A DNA stretch of 64,000 bases. Origin: Macrocystis pyrifera (Eukaryota; Sar; Phaeophyceae; Laminariales; Laminariaceae). Below are positions 23,631-36,640 of this stretch, piece after piece. The DNA lies in NCBI GenBank assembly GCA_031763025.1, contig JASSKH010000037.1, forward strand, positions 1,426,001-1,490,000. Reading direction: 5' to 3'. The position numbers and the translations under genes were made by a program. Positions within the stretch are counted from its first letter, which is position 1. Each line of letters begins with the position of its first letter. Under the pieces are notes generated by a model, which saw only the letters and a program-made list of their open reading frames with translations, was not told the origin of the DNA and searched no databases.

Positions 23631-25396
23631 TCTCCCTGGGGGTGTGGTAGAGGTTGTGCTCTTTTCTTGTGTGCTTTCAATCACATTTTCGCCCCGCCTC
23701 CTACCCTCCTCCTCGTTGGGGCTGTGGTGGTACCTTCGGTGTCTGGCGTTTTCGAGCCCCTTAGAGAAACGTGAACGTGGGGTTTCGGGAGCCGCACCAT
23801 CGATATATGTCCCACGGTGGTTCGAGGAGCCGGTGTTACCCCAAACTTCCATAGATCTGCTTACTACAATATACCTGATATATAGCTCATCTCGAGGTGT
23901 GGGCCAACATTCAATTGTAATTAATTGCATTACCCTCCAAGCTTTTAAGGCACGGACATGGGAAAAAGCTGGTAAAATGGTGGCGAATTACTTAGCAGGC
24001 CTGGGCAATACATGCAGGGGACAGGGGATTCTGGACGAGGCAAGAGCCAGAGTCCCCCTTCCCCAGACCGTCCTACCGCCCGCATGATTGGAAAGTACAT
24101 ACGGTATACCAGGTACGTATGGTGGTGATGCGTGATGTGTGACCAGAGACAAGAAGTAAATACTTGCGACAAGACAAAAAGGTGGGACAGTGATTCGCTT
24201 CATCGCAACACCGGGCAGCCATACAGACAACATTTGACAGTTGACAGTGCGTTGGGAGTTAAAAACAAAAAAAACTCCAGGTTTTCAGGACGGAGCATAA
24301 TGAGAAGACCATACTATTCAAGTTGACAAATTTAAAAAATACCTGGTAGGACACAACCTGCCTCATTCAAGAAATTGATCCACGCCCAAAGAGTTCCTAG
24401 TGTCGTCGGTATACTCTTTTTGTTTCAGTAAGGTTACCACAGTATATGCTTCGTACAATATCATGTATATATTCGATACAAAATTGAATGCTTCATTGTA
24501 CGGCGGTGAGGATGTGTTGAAGGTGCTGCTGTGAGGCTAGGCCACACCCCGCCCTCAAGATACAAGGATTTCCTAAAACCCCCAAGGTACATTAACTGCC
24601 ATTAGTAGAAACAAGATATATACGAAAATAACATTGCATCAAAAGGAGGCGGTACTTCCGGGAATACGGGGGAGTAGGCCTAGTTTTACACAGGGAGTAG
24701 GCAGAAGATAGGCTAAGAACCAAAACCATATAACACGCATCACGCGTTTGGTATCTCTCCGCCAACAAAACAATGCCCCTTTTTACTATAAAAATGAATA
24801 GTAAATCCACACTAACCATCCCCCCCCCCCCCTCATCAATAACAACAACCAACCCTCAATCGTAGCTTTCTTTACAGCTATACGAGAGCCTACCTATAAC
24901 GAGCTACTACTGCTGCCGTAAACGCTAAATAAAATATGGTCAGTGTAAAATAACAACGGTACACCTGGCAGTAGTAGGCTTTCACACTACAAATTACGAA
25001 GCATCGCAAAATCTAAGCAAGTCTAAGGCATACCGCACAACTCCACGATTTGCTGTACATAGACGTAGCAATGCCAAAATGAGCTACTGCTGTAGGGTAT
25101 GTCCAGATGCTACAATCATGCTTCGATGTGCAGGGAATAGTAAACCAGGAAATATTCCATACGACGCACGCCCACCGGCCACAGAGACATCGTTGGATAC
25201 GGCCGGCCGCAAAGTTGCTGCATTTCCTCACGCCAAAGCGACACCTAACCTGCACTCCACGCGACGATCAAGCCACTGGCGCGGGGAGTCTTGGGAAACC
25301 AAAAAGGAGGCGTTGTCTGATGGAGGACACAATTGCCGCCATGATCTGTACTCATCATCCATAATGTGAACTACTGTAACCTCTCCGACCGGTAAA
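23631..25396. other. No gene recognised
   Basis: No family or exon structure recognised. There is a C homopolymer at about 24820-24831 and two TACCWGGTA words (24107 and 24340). Confidence 0.45.
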
Positions 25397-25884
25397 AACT
25401 ACCAAAAGTTACCGCTGTAGTGCCCGTACTATACTATTGCTCATATACTTCTACCGTACGCACATACGACGCATATCGCTGAACAATGAGAACCACGGTC
25501 AGGTGGTCCAACTATATACAGCGGAGACTAACGTGGTCCACTCGCTATAATACAAACGTGCCCTGAGATTCACAGTGTCCCACATCTCTCAGACAACAAA
25601 TAAATCGTCAGGATCGCGAGTAAAGGATTGCACAAGTAACTACCAAAAACTTACCGCTGTAGTGCCCCTACTATACTATTGCTCATATACTTCTACCGTA
25701 CCCACATACGACGCATATCGCTTTTTTGCAATGGGAACCGCGGTCAGGTGGTCCAACTATACACAGAGGAGACCAACGGAATCCGCTCGCTATAATACAA
25801 ACGTGCCCTGAGATTCACAGTGCCCCACATCTCTCAGACAACGAATAAATCGGCAGGATTGCGAGTAAAGGGTTATACGACAAG
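25397..25884 (+). repeat. Tandem duplication, two units of about 242 bp
   Basis: 25397-25637 and 25638-25884 are near-identical in long blocks (CTATACTATTGCTCATATAC, GACGCATATCGCT, CGCTATAATACAAACGTGCC, CACATCTCTCAGACAAC). The unit holds no recognised gene. Confidence 0.85.
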
Positions 25885-26285
25885 TAATATATACCATGCG
25901 CGTATGTCTTGCGCAGTGGAAGCATGCCATTCCATAATACACAGACGATGCGCTCGCGATACTTGAAACGCCGGCCGTATTGGCGCAACAGTGGCGTAAG
26001 GCTAAAGGGATAATGACACACCTCCGAAACGCGTGCTTCTCGTGCTGCACACTCATTTAACTTATCTACATAACAAACAGAACGATGCGCTTGTCTAACT
26101 TCAAGCCAAGGCTCCTCCAACTCAAGAACACCCCCGATGTAATACTATAGATACAAACCCATCCATGGTGTTCTAGCGTGGGCTGCAAGGCCAGGATACG
26201 CACCAAAGAACACCTAAGACCAAGTGCAATGCTGCAAACAGGTGAGGTACCAACGATAGCGAAACGCTCTCCGAGCTCGATCGAG

Positions 26286-29200
26286 TTACGAGGCCAATAC
26301 CATCCGCTCGACTCGTTGGCGCTTCGGCGGTACAGAAGGCTGCGCAAGCCCCGCCCTCGCCCCCGCCCCTGCCTCCGCCGCCTCCGCCGAAGCTGGCGAC
26401 CGGCAGGCGGGCAGACCGAGCAAACGACAAACGGCGTTGCAGTCATGAGTCTGGAAGAACCTGTGCATTCCCTTCTTGCCAAGGTCGGTCCTCCCGTATA
26501 CCTGCTTGCGTCCGGACTGCGACTTGTAGTGCACTACCGGGTCTGTCAGCTCAAACACCCCGGCACAGCTTTCATCCTCGGGAGGGCTGTCAGATATCAC
26601 TCCTTGGAGATCGCACACCAGCATCTTGCGGCCAGAGTTCCAGTACGAGAAATGCGAAAACGCCTGCAGGTAATCGGACGGCCGTGGCTGGAAGACTGTC
26701 GGGGTCTCCTCTAGGCTTCGCTTGCGGTTGTAGACCTCGACCCCCGCGCCATAATCAACCTCCTCGTCTAGCTCAGCGCTGCCAGCACTGCCTGCACCGT
26801 CGCTGTCGTAGCCGTCAGCGCAATCGGGTAGATTGGTCCCCCCGCGTTCCTCCGCAATCGCCTTGAGCGCGTCAGTCGGGACAGGCCTTGAAGAGGGCCT
26901 GGGTGCAATGCGTCCTCGGCCTCGAAAAACGTAACCGTTGTTTCCGTTCCACTTTGTGTAACGGTTGGCCGGCAGCAGGCGCTTCTCGGCTAGAAGCTCG
27001 CGCTTGACACCGCCCTCCATGTAGGTATAAAGGGAGCAGCGGAGGAACGTGACCTCCCAGATGCGCTGGTCTACGGACTCGCTGGGTTCGGTATAGATGG
27101 ATAGATGCGTCTTGACGCTCAAGTTGAAAGCTGTCGCGCTCTTGGTGGCCTCAGCCAGCGAGCTCGCGGCGTGGTCGAAGGAGGTCTTGCCTTGGCGTCC
27201 CTCGTATTTGCTCTCCTTCGCGACGAGCTCCGGTCCCACCAGCTGGTCCGTGCGTGAATCGTACTCCTGGTGAGAAGACGAGTGAGGTATCGCACAGGGG
27301 GGGGCATATCTTGCTCTTATGGTTTCCAAACAGAGTACCAGACATCATAGCAACGACTCGGGACGAAAAGTGCACTGTTTTACAAGATGGGCTGTTTTAA
27401 AAGCCTCCGCGTGCTCCATGTGAATTCGGCGGCATATCGCAAAATGGATTGATCGGGTAGCACTTTGAGTGTCCAATCTATACAGTCCAGAACGCGCGGC
27501 TACTTGTTCTAGAGGATACGCATGGTGAACGTACAACCCTTGAGCGATAGCACCATCAAAGCAGACAGAGCAGACAGAAAATTACAAGCCCAAGGCGACA
27601 TCATCAACAGCACGAGGCTAGATATTATTGAGGTTCATATATAGTGTTTGCTAAACGCCCTTCTCCCCACCCTACTCGGAAAATATCCATATATCTTACC
27701 GTTGGATGCGAAATTGGTAACACGTGTCCGCGTGCGGCAGGCATCAATCTCCTCGGCATGATGCATTTTCCGGGTGGGTCAATGCTGCCAGGAGACGGCC
27801 ACGATGTATACTCAATTGCGATATTTCGTCAGCGAAAATATTACCGCGAAGGGAACTAGACCTGGCTATTGTGCGACTCGTTATCGTGTCCATGCTAATG
27901 ATACACACCGCTGTGGCTGCCTCCGAGCGCAATTGCAACACACAGTGGCGCGGATTGCGCATTCATACATCGGTACACCTCCTTCGGCAACCACGGCCCT
28001 CGAAAAAAATAAGTGTCAACGCGAGCTGAGCTTATATAGGAGATAATTATGGCGCACACAGTGAAACCGTTTCCAAATATTTCCAGGTATTTTCCTGCGT
28101 ACAACGTTGGCTGAACAGATCGTAAGAATCAGAAAACAAAGCCAACACCACTCACACATCGGTCCTTTTTTTGTTTGCTTTGTTTTCGTGGCTGCAGACA
28201 GTGCTGATGATCGGCTCTAGGCAGCGTCGTAGCTGTACGTGTTGATGGTCGGCTCCAGTGCTTGAGCCAACGGGGTCAGACAAAACCGCAGTGGATGGTT
28301 CGCAGCTCTAATTAGACTACATTTTACCGCGGTGAGGAAAAAGCCTGGAGCTGTAGTCTGAGTATGTACTCATAGCTGCGTTGTATCGCTGTGAACAGTG
28401 AGTTTCCTGTGTAATCTGGTTGCCGGGTGTAGACTCATCCGTGCCTTCGTGTGACCAAGGAGTATCCGTTGGACAAGTTGGACTAAACTAAATCAAATCG
28501 ACGAACTTACGTGTTCACACAATTTTCTTTCACAACCAACAGGAACACACACAAATATAAACCGAGGGAATCTACACATATCAACCATTTTCGAAAGAAC
28601 ATCCCAATCAATTTCGAGAGGACATAATTTTTCGTTCGAAATACAAGGCGGGAGTCTCAGGCATACCTGCAACCCGAACACTAGCCGTTCAGCGCCCTCG
28701 GCGAACGCCTTGCGGCGAATGACGATACCGTCAGCCCGGTTCGAAAACAACCCCGCCGCGACCCAAGGATTGACGTCCAGCCCGGGGACCGACTCCGGCC
28801 GAAACTCGAACCGCTCCACGCTGTCCATGTATGGCACCCAATCGTCTCTCGACTGAGATGTCACAGGTGCGAGGCACCAGTGGCTGGCTCCAGCACGTTC
28901 CCTTTCCACCTCCCTCAATACGGGAAGGTCCCTCCGCTCTGCAGCCGGCAATGGCGCCATCAAGGTCGTTAGCTTGGTCTTCGTGGCCGTGAGGGACGAT
29001 ACGCTGTTGGCGATGGCGGATCCCAGGCCCGACGCGGACAGCTCCGGCCTGTGGAAGGTCCCCTTAGCACCGGCTTCACGCGCCGCCTTGGCCATGGTCT
29101 CGAGGACCGAGAAGTCCTGTTGGCTGCTGCTGGCGAAACCAAGAGTTGCGACGCTGAGTCGGTGGGGGAACGTCGCTGCCAGTAGGCTCATGCGGTTCGA

Positions 29201-29865
29201 TATCGCTTCAGCTGTTACTCGGTGGTTGCCGCGGAGTATCCCCGTTGCGTTGTCGCTTGGCTTGCCGTCGGAGAGGAAGAGGAGGCAGAGGGCGCAGCCA
29301 CCGTCGCCCGAGTTTCTCCTGAGAAGCTCCTCGGCTTGGTCAAGGGATGGCAAGAAGTTGCCATGGGATCGCGGCCTGACTATGTCGTGCATCCTTGCGA
29401 ACTTGTTGTACAAGACGAGCCCCATGGGCTCTCTCTCGAAGACGATGTCGACTCCGTCGTGCATGAGCAAGAGGGACACCACGTCGTTGCTTGTGGCCTC
29501 TCCGGTTAGCCTTTGCTTCGCCACGAATTCGAGCGCTAGCATCCCGAACACCGCTTTCGCTCGGTTCCGAAAGTCGAAAACGTCGCACGTGCGCATCGAC
29601 GCGGAGTAGTCGACGACGATAACGGTGTGCGACGTGCACAGGGATGGGTTCATCGCCAGACGCTCTCTCGCTGCGTTGTGCTCCAACATGTGTTCGAATG
29701 ACAGCACCGCTCGGGGGATGTCCCGATTTTCAGCGTACGACGTAATTTCTCTTGTGGATGTTCCGTCAGTGATGTAGACTAAGTTGGCGTAGGTGTACTT
29801 CCATCGAATCTCCCCGGTTTTTCGGTCGGATCCGGCCCGCTCCCTCTTCCCGTACTTGACGGCCG
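26286..29865 (-). CDS. vWA-domain alpha-kinase, two exons (5' end missing)
   Basis: Exon 29865-28667 enters in phase 1 after acceptor CTTCAG. It starts with KTGEIRWKYTYANLVYIT...REITSY, then a von Willebrand A domain with the metal-binding DYSAS (about residues 85-89 of the visible part), LLLMHDGVDIVF and LFLSDGKPSD. It ends in the glycine-rich start of an alpha-kinase (FAEGAERLVFGLQ) at donor TGCAG/GTATGC. Exon 27266-26286 follows acceptor CACCAG in the same phase (0). It gives PELVAKES (ATP-binding Lys), RCSLYTYMEGG, NRYTKWNGNNGYV, FSHFSYWNSGRKMLVCDLQG, FELTDPVVHYK, YGRTDLGKKG, and the zinc-binding end FFQTHDCNAVCRLLGLP, then a basic tail (PPKRQRVERM). This is the Dictyostelium VwkA/MHCK type of atypical Ser/Thr kinase. 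All expected kinase landmarks are present. The insert before the C-lobe, rich in Asp/Gly/Ser, is long. At least 725 residues; upstream exons not found. Confidence 0.93.
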
Positions 29866-31380
29866 CTGAAGCCGTGGATGCACATACAGCGTACGAGTAC
29901 GAGGAATGTTGGGTACGACGTTGTATTTCAGGCAGGGGGTTAGGTCATGTTGTTACTACTGTTCCATTTGCCTTCCCGCAAATGTTCAGTGCAGAATTAT
30001 ACGAAGAACAAAAAATACTCGTGTCTACTTTGGGCGGTACGCAATACCAAACATGAAGACACAATGTACCAGGTATGTATCAAAAAGCACTTTTTGCACA
30101 TTTGCAAGCTCTTCTCTGGCGGCCGCAGGTCATTTCTCGCGCTACCGGTTGTGGGTTCGCAGGAGCCCCGTCCGTACGCTACCGCGCACGTTTGAGCCCC
30201 GGCCGGGCTTCGTGGTGCGTGATCTGAGCGTCCAAAGTCGCGCGAGCTGGCTCCTTTTTAGTTTTTAAGGAATGGCGTTCCGACCCGCCTAGCCGAGTAG
30301 GGTCGTGGAAACCCCTTACAAGTCGGGGGGGGGGGGGGGGGGGGGTCGCTCTGCAGCTATATCTGTTACAAGTACCACACCAGACCTCAAAACCTGTACA
30401 CTTTGATGCAGGCACGGTACAACAGCAGCCGCGCTTCCGCGTGTGTGTGACCGCGCGTGTGTGTGCCATTCTAGAATCCTATTAATAGGACCTTGATAGG
30501 ATGCTAGAGCAAGTGGTATGCACTAGGACTCAAAAAGCGGTGCGATTCCACTCCTTTTTTTCTGCGCTGTCTGCTGTCTGCCGCTGCTATGTAGTCGGGT
30601 TGTCACAGTCTTCTTTATACGCTGTGGCAGCCGTGGCGCAACAGCAGCAGCACTTCAACGTCCTCCCTTTGTGACAGCCACGATCGGTGCTTCTGTCTGT
30701 GTTTACGTGTGCTACTTTGAATACAATCTTGACGATCCCAACCCACATCGCTGAATTTCAAACGCACCTGCGCAGTAGACAGACAGCATCGAACCTCGCA
30801 TAGGCTCATGTACACATCCTAAGAAGGCCTGTGTTCCTCATTTTCAACTTATGACACCCCCGGGATTTCAAGTCAACCACAATGCCCAAGGAGAACCTGG
30901 TACTGGTACATGATACCACCACGTCCACTCAACCCCTTCTACCCTTCCCTGCGTGCACTTAGATGTTGTCGAAGACACCCACCGAGGGGCATTCCGCGCA
31001 AAATTGAAATTGAGACAGGAGTTTAAGGTCGGGGAATATTGAGTTTAGAGTCATACCAGTATACGAGTAAAACAGACATAGAGTAGTATTGAACCAACAT
31101 CACCTACCTACGTGTGCGTAACATGGTGCCGGTGATAAGGATGCACACTGACGAAAACGTTGGGCGCAACATTTTGTATTGGAGCTATACTTATCTTGAC
31201 CCCGATACGGACTGACGTTAGCCAGCTCCACGATCAACATCAAGTAAAACAAACCGAAAGCGCGGTCTCACCAACCGTTTAAGTTGGGGACCTCAAGCGA
31301 TATTAATAAACTTGTCTGTGATTGGCGCTACTTGGCAAAAATTTCGAGAATTTTCAAGATAAATCCCAACCAAAACGTGT
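29866..31380. other. No gene recognised; G21 at 30325-30345
   Basis: The N-terminal exons and promoter of the alpha-kinase should lie here but were not recognised. A 21-base G homopolymer sits at 30325-30345. Confidence 0.4.
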
Positions 31381-32980
31381 TTTTTTTAAGTCTGATTTTA
31401 TTTTATTTTTCTAATTTCATTTGCATCTGATTTGCTGAAGCGTGAATCACCAAGCAGGCATTCTTAAGGCAAATTAAAAAAAAACAAAACATTTCCGTGA
31501 AAAATCTTTTGGGACTTTTTTTGTGTGATTTTTTTTCAATTTCAATTTCCTTCTGAGAGTAATCCGCCTTGATGTGGCATGTTCATGGTGGGTCAACACC
31601 CCCGGTGGAGTCTGGGGTGATTCTTGGCCGCTTCGGTGACCACGACCGAGGTGATAAAACGCGAACCTCAACGAGAGGCGACCGGAGCTATAGCCGCGCC
31701 CACACCCACAGACCATAGCACATCGTACCCCGGCGGTGGCGCCTAAAAAAACCAGGGCGGCCGCAAGCCCATTTTTTCGGCCTGCTCGATCGGCCAACCA
31801 TCACGAAAACCGAGCAAGCGAGCAAAAAAACAGAGGATACGCTCGAGACTTTGATAGCTGCATCACCGTTGCTGTTCCGCCCGTGGCGCTTGAGGGCTCC
31901 CTCCGCCCACCCAAGAGACCCTGAGAGTGACAGCTTTCTATCCTACGCCATCAAAAATAAAAAGAGCCGGGCAGCAGCGCGCACGCGACAACGCAAGCCT
32001 TCGCTCTCGTCTACGCTCGTCGCTGTTTGTCGGCTGGGCGTTGGGTGACGTGGTGCGTTATTCCAGGTTATTCCGAATTATTTTTCGTTCGACAATTAAT
32101 ACGCCGTTTCCCGATAGGACTCAAAGTCGTATTTTTCATTAAATCAGATTCAAATTCGATTTATTTTTTCCTAATAGGACTCATTTCAGTCTTCGTTGAG
32201 ATGGGCCCGTCTTAACGAGAAACCTTCTTTATGATAATCGAATAGGAAAAAATGAATTTGATTCGATTTGAAAAGAATTTCGTGAAAAAATATGCCTTTG
32301 GGCCCTATCGAGGAATCGCGTATTTTGCTGAAAAACTCGACTAACGCACAAGGGTCAACGAACACCCGAGGGCAACCAACGACGAGGCGAGCGACGGCCC
32401 GCGTCCTCTCCAGGGCGCCGCGGTCAGCGACCGATTGTTTCTGCCGGCACCGCCGAAGAGGTTATCGCTCTTGGGATGTCTTGGGTCGCTGGCGCAGCCC
32501 CGAAGCCCCATGCAGGCAGCAGCGACGGGGATACAGTGATCGAACTTCTGAGCGAAGTCTTGAGCTGGTCGGTGCTCGTGTGGTTGCGAGGCAAAGAGGG
32601 ATGAAAAACTGGGTTTGCAACGGCCTTGTAATTTTTTGAGGCGCCGCGGATGGTCTACTCTGTGCTAGGGGCCGTCGGACCTCGCGCTGCGGCTGCTCCG
32701 GCAGCCCTGTCTCTCGGGAATGGTGGATCTCACCTGTGAAACAGTCGACGACACGGCTCAAGTTTGCGTGGCTGGCTTCGGTTTCAGCAACATGCCACGT
32801 CGAGTTGGACAAACTCCCCAAATTGAATAGCACGAAGAGCAAAAGATGTCCCAAAATACTTCTTGTCGAATTCGTTTTTTTTTTCGTTTTGTTCGAATCT
32901 CAAGTCATAGTGCCTGCTTGGTGATTCACCTTTCGACCAATCAGATGCAATTCAATAAAGCAAACGAAAAAAATGTTGTC
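31381..32980. mobile_element. Large foldback element, family C
   Basis: The left outer edge (TTGCATCTGATTTGCTGAAG then GTGAATCACCAAGCAGGC) is mirrored at the right (GCCTGCTTGGTGATTCAC then CGACCAATCAGATGCAA). Inner blocks are also inverted around a centre near 32200-32300, for example GTACCCCGGCGGTGGCGCC against GGCGCCGCGGATGGTCTAC. The element is thus about 1.6 kb with two arms of about 0.75 kb, well diverged. CCGTCTTAACGAGAAA near the centre recalls the CGTTAANACGGGCC motif elsewhere. It is non-coding. Confidence 0.65.
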
Positions 32981-33599
32981 GGAATATCATGTTGGTTGTA
33001 CTCAGAAACACGACATATAAGATCCATCGTAGATTGAGGAGTTCCATGCTGGAAAGGGATTCTGGCAGTAGGGCATTGGGGTATCGGGGTAATGTGTGCC
33101 CACCAATGCCACTCGTTAGATGTAGCTCCATATGAGGCGAGTCGACTCGACAGCTCGGATATAAATATAAGAGGAGGTCCGTGTTACTGTCTGGAGTCAA
33201 CCACGCGTTCCCGTACCAGCTGCGTCTATACCTTTGGAGATCAATCAACACACTAGTGAAAGCCGGTGATCTTCTACCGGCAAGCGTAGCCCAGGCCAAC
33301 CTAGAGAGGTGGGAATCTGCTTCCAGCATGTCTGTTCTTAGATGATGTGCTTATTGATAGTCAGGGAGCCAGCGTGTGTATTTTGAAGAAAAGATCGAGG
33401 TCCTGGAGGAGAGGACGTGGGAAGGAGAGGCAGGAGATGCCGCACCAGAAGCAGCAGCGACCCCAGCAGGGCCAAGTATGAGCCGGGCCTGGTAGATTCG
33501 CTTGGCGCTGGTGGCGAAGGCGCTGGAGAGTAGCAGTTGCAGGGGCAGCAGCAGCTCCAGCAGCACCGTCAGCAGTCAGAGGACTGCTGCACTTTTGTT

Positions 33600-33690
33600 G
33601 AGACGATGAAGCGCATGCAGTAACCACCGTCACCGCCGCCGCCGTGACCACCGCCGCCGCAACCGCCGTCTTCGCTACCGCCGCGCAACC
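33600..33690. repeat. GCC/ACC trinucleotide-rich tract
   Basis: Imperfect CCGCCGCCG and ACCGCC runs. This accounts for several Gly/Ala/Pro-rich open frames on both strands between 33.35 and 34.1 kb, which show no protein family. Confidence 0.7.
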
Positions 33691-35836
33691 GTCGCTGCAA
33701 CACCCGGGATAGCCAGGCATCTTCCTGAATCTGTGGGTTCGCTTCGCGCTGGCGACGTAGAGGTAAAAAGTAAGAATATAAGAGAGCATGAAAGAGGGAG
33801 TTTGGCCGGCAGGAGCAGGGGGAGGAAGGTGGAGACCGCGGGAGCGACGCTGAAAGTGTTTTGGCGGAATCGTTTGCCTGGACTGCGGAAGCACCACGCC
33901 CGCAGGTGGTTGATGGGGGGGACGTTGCCCCCGAGGAACGAGACGAGGGAGAGAGTGAAGATGGGCGCAGGGGCAGGAGTTTGCATCGTCTGTTCTGGAT
34001 CAGCGCACGGGCACACAGGATGCGCTGCCCCAAGAGAGAGGATGAAACAGAAAGGACCGAGGCGCCACCAGCAAGGACTTATATCTGCACCAGGCACGTT
34101 TGACTTTGTTGATTGATTGCTGTGGTGATTTTCCGTTTTTAGATTGATTGTGTATCGATTTAAGAATGGTAAATAATCTCTGAACATTGGAGATTGAGGC
34201 TAGGGAATGTTGGAAATGGAATGGGGTGCACAAACGAATACGTATATAGCTTCCCTCACTGAAGTTCGAGTTATCCTGTAGACGCACTGCAGGATTATTA
34301 CGTCTGTCTGTTTTTTATGGTTGACTGGTCGAGGGCTCTGGCTGGGTATCGATGCGAGTACGAGCTATGAAATGAAAAGGGTAAAGGGACTCTAGAATTT
34401 AGTTGAGATACATGCGAATGATGTGAGCTCAATGACTGCACAAACACCCTTCACCCATGTGCGCACCTATTTGAAGCCATTACGTATCATATACAGTAAG
34501 AGGATTGATAAGCCCACCCTATTGCTGAGTTTGGTATTGCGTTGGTCTGGTGCTGGCAGAACCCAGCAAGTACAGCAGAAAGAGGTTTATGTGTTGAACC
34601 CTTGTGCCCAACTACAGCAACACGTCTGTTTGCGGCAGTTCACATATTTTCATCTATGTATGCGGGTAACTCGTTTTTGGTTTGTTGGGATCATGTGTAG
34701 CTGCGTAGCACGACCCGTGCTACTTGTTACGTGCGAAGATATTTGTGGACGGAGTAATATATTATACGAGTACAGCAGCAGAAGCAGTATGGTCCTGAGA
34801 GCGAAACGTCAGAGTATACATTGCACAGATTTGAGTAAAATACTGACTGGACTGCAGAGTACAACACCCCCTCGTCCGGCGTCTGTTGCCCCGGTACTAC
34901 TGCTGGTGACGGTAGCGTTATAGGTATGAGCTGAGACGAAAACAGCTTGCTTGGTACTGCTGTATATGTTCACCAAGTACGTACTGCAGTATGTAGTGGT
35001 CGAGGAATACATGGGTTTGATGTGGGACCAGGTATTCTCGTTGGCAAGAAACTGTTTATTTGCAGTAGCGTTTGAGAAGTTGAACTATAGTGGTAAAGAG
35101 GAGTTTGCAAGCTGTGAATGCGTGATGAGAGCAAAACACCCAATGCAGACCTAATCGCTCGAATGCACGCCCCATCCCCTGTGTGTGCCGGGTCAATGCT
35201 GCGGAGGCGACGTTTTATTTAACCCAGGAGGATAAGCTGGATGACCCGAGCTGCGGTGACGCCATGAGACCGTACGGAGAGGCAGCCGCGGCGGAGGCAA
35301 CAGCAGTAGTGTTTGGGGCATTGGGGTGGTTCTCATTGAATGTGGTTGCCTGTGAATCTGGATGAATATTTTCATTGCTTGTGTTTTTCAGTTGTGTTCT
35401 GGTCGATTTGGATTGCGCCGAGAGTTTTTGGTGTTTTCGAGTAGTTTCAACGTCAAATAAAATTCAAGTGAAGGAATGTATGCTATCTCGCATTACCGTC
35501 GCGATCTGTGAATCTATGGCTAGAGTAGAGGGGACAAGGGGAGACTCTTGTCCGGAGGAACGGGGTTCCTTGATATCTCTAACATTAAATTTCTTGGCTT
35601 AATTTTTATTTTGATGAGCATGACTACTGTGATATTTTCCATGATTTGCATTAATTTCTCATGAAATAGAGGGAGAGGTTTTGGATAAGGCTGAAGAGAG
35701 GCTATGAAGCGCCTGGGGGCGTGTGCGGTCCATATTAAATGTTTTCTGACTTGGAAGGCTTGGGTAGTACTTCGGAAATTTAGACTCTGATTTTTTTGGT
35801 TGTTGAAAATTTGTGCTTTTGTTCTTCAGAGTCAGC

Positions 35837-35912
35837 GCTGACTGAGTGGTCTAGCAGGTAGTGCTATATAATTCCCTAGGGTGGGTCGGGGGTTCAAATC
35901 TCGGCGAATTCG
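35837..35912 (+). repeat. tRNA-like sequence, possible SINE head
   Basis: TGACTGAGTGGTCTAGCAGG resembles the D-arm/A-box of Ser or Leu tRNAs. GGGGGTTCAAATCTC 45-60 bases on resembles a T-arm/B-box. The anticodon arm and acceptor do not fold well, so this is not called as a working tRNA gene. It may be the Pol III promoter of a SINE or a decayed tRNA copy. Confidence 0.35.
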
Positions 35913-36640
35913 TAAGTTGTTCTTTTCGACCGTGCGCGCTGGAGACAATACGAACGATTATGATAGTGTGCCTCTAGACACCAGTAGCTTATGGCGAGGG
36001 GAGGGCCCCGGAGATCACTGTTACGAAGTCGACGAGATTTCCACGAATATCTTTGGACCAATTCCGCGGAGAATGCCGTTTTACCTGGCATTGAATTTCA
36101 AGAGTTTTATGTGTTTGCAACAGAGAGGCTGTGGATTTGAGCATTTGAATACTGATTTGAGTGTTGATTCAAGAATTGATTTTTGAATTACAGATTGGAT
36201 TTTTGACTTTCTGAGTTTGATTTGAGTTGATTATAATACTGAGATATATCAGCCCTGCGATGTCGTACATTTTCATGTACAGAGCTGGGCGGAATATTGA
36301 TATGGTTATGCACAGGAGCAGGGGGATATTAGTATGGTCGTGTATACCGAGTAGGGGGGATGTTGGTTGTACTCAGAAACACGACATGTAAGATCCATCG
36401 TAGATTGAGGAGTTCCATGCTGGAAAGGGATTCTGGCAGTAGGGTATCGGGATATCGGGGAAATGTGTGCCCACCCATGCCACTCGTTAGATGTAGCTCC
36501 GTATGAGGCGAGTCGACTCGACAGCTCGGATATAATATAAGAGGAGTTCCGTGTTACTGTCTGGAGTCAACCACGCGTTCCCGTGCCAGCTGCGTCTATT
36601 ATACCTTTAGCTATCAATCAACACATCATCAAAAAGTTTC

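Larger units (their letters stand above)
32990..36623. mobile_element. LTR-flanked relic, about 3.6 kb, non-autonomous
   Basis: Two direct repeats, 32990-33250 and 36361-36623, are about 90 percent alike. They begin TGTTGGTTGTACTCAG and end CAATCAACA, with a TATA-like GGATATAAATATAAGAGG inside: the expected LTR layout. A purine tract (GTAGGGGGGA) lies directly before the right repeat. Flanks TATCA and CATCA may be a worn 5-bp target duplication. The interior of about 3.1 kb has no recognisable gag or pol, so it looks like a LARD-type non-autonomous element or a decayed one, old and broken. A right end next to other elements shows nested or serial insertion. Confidence 0.6.

Noticed and set aside
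33351-34116. Several open frames of 70-178 codons on both strands
   Set aside because: They mirror each other over a GCC/ACC-rich tract, with no family; not retroviral-type proteins.
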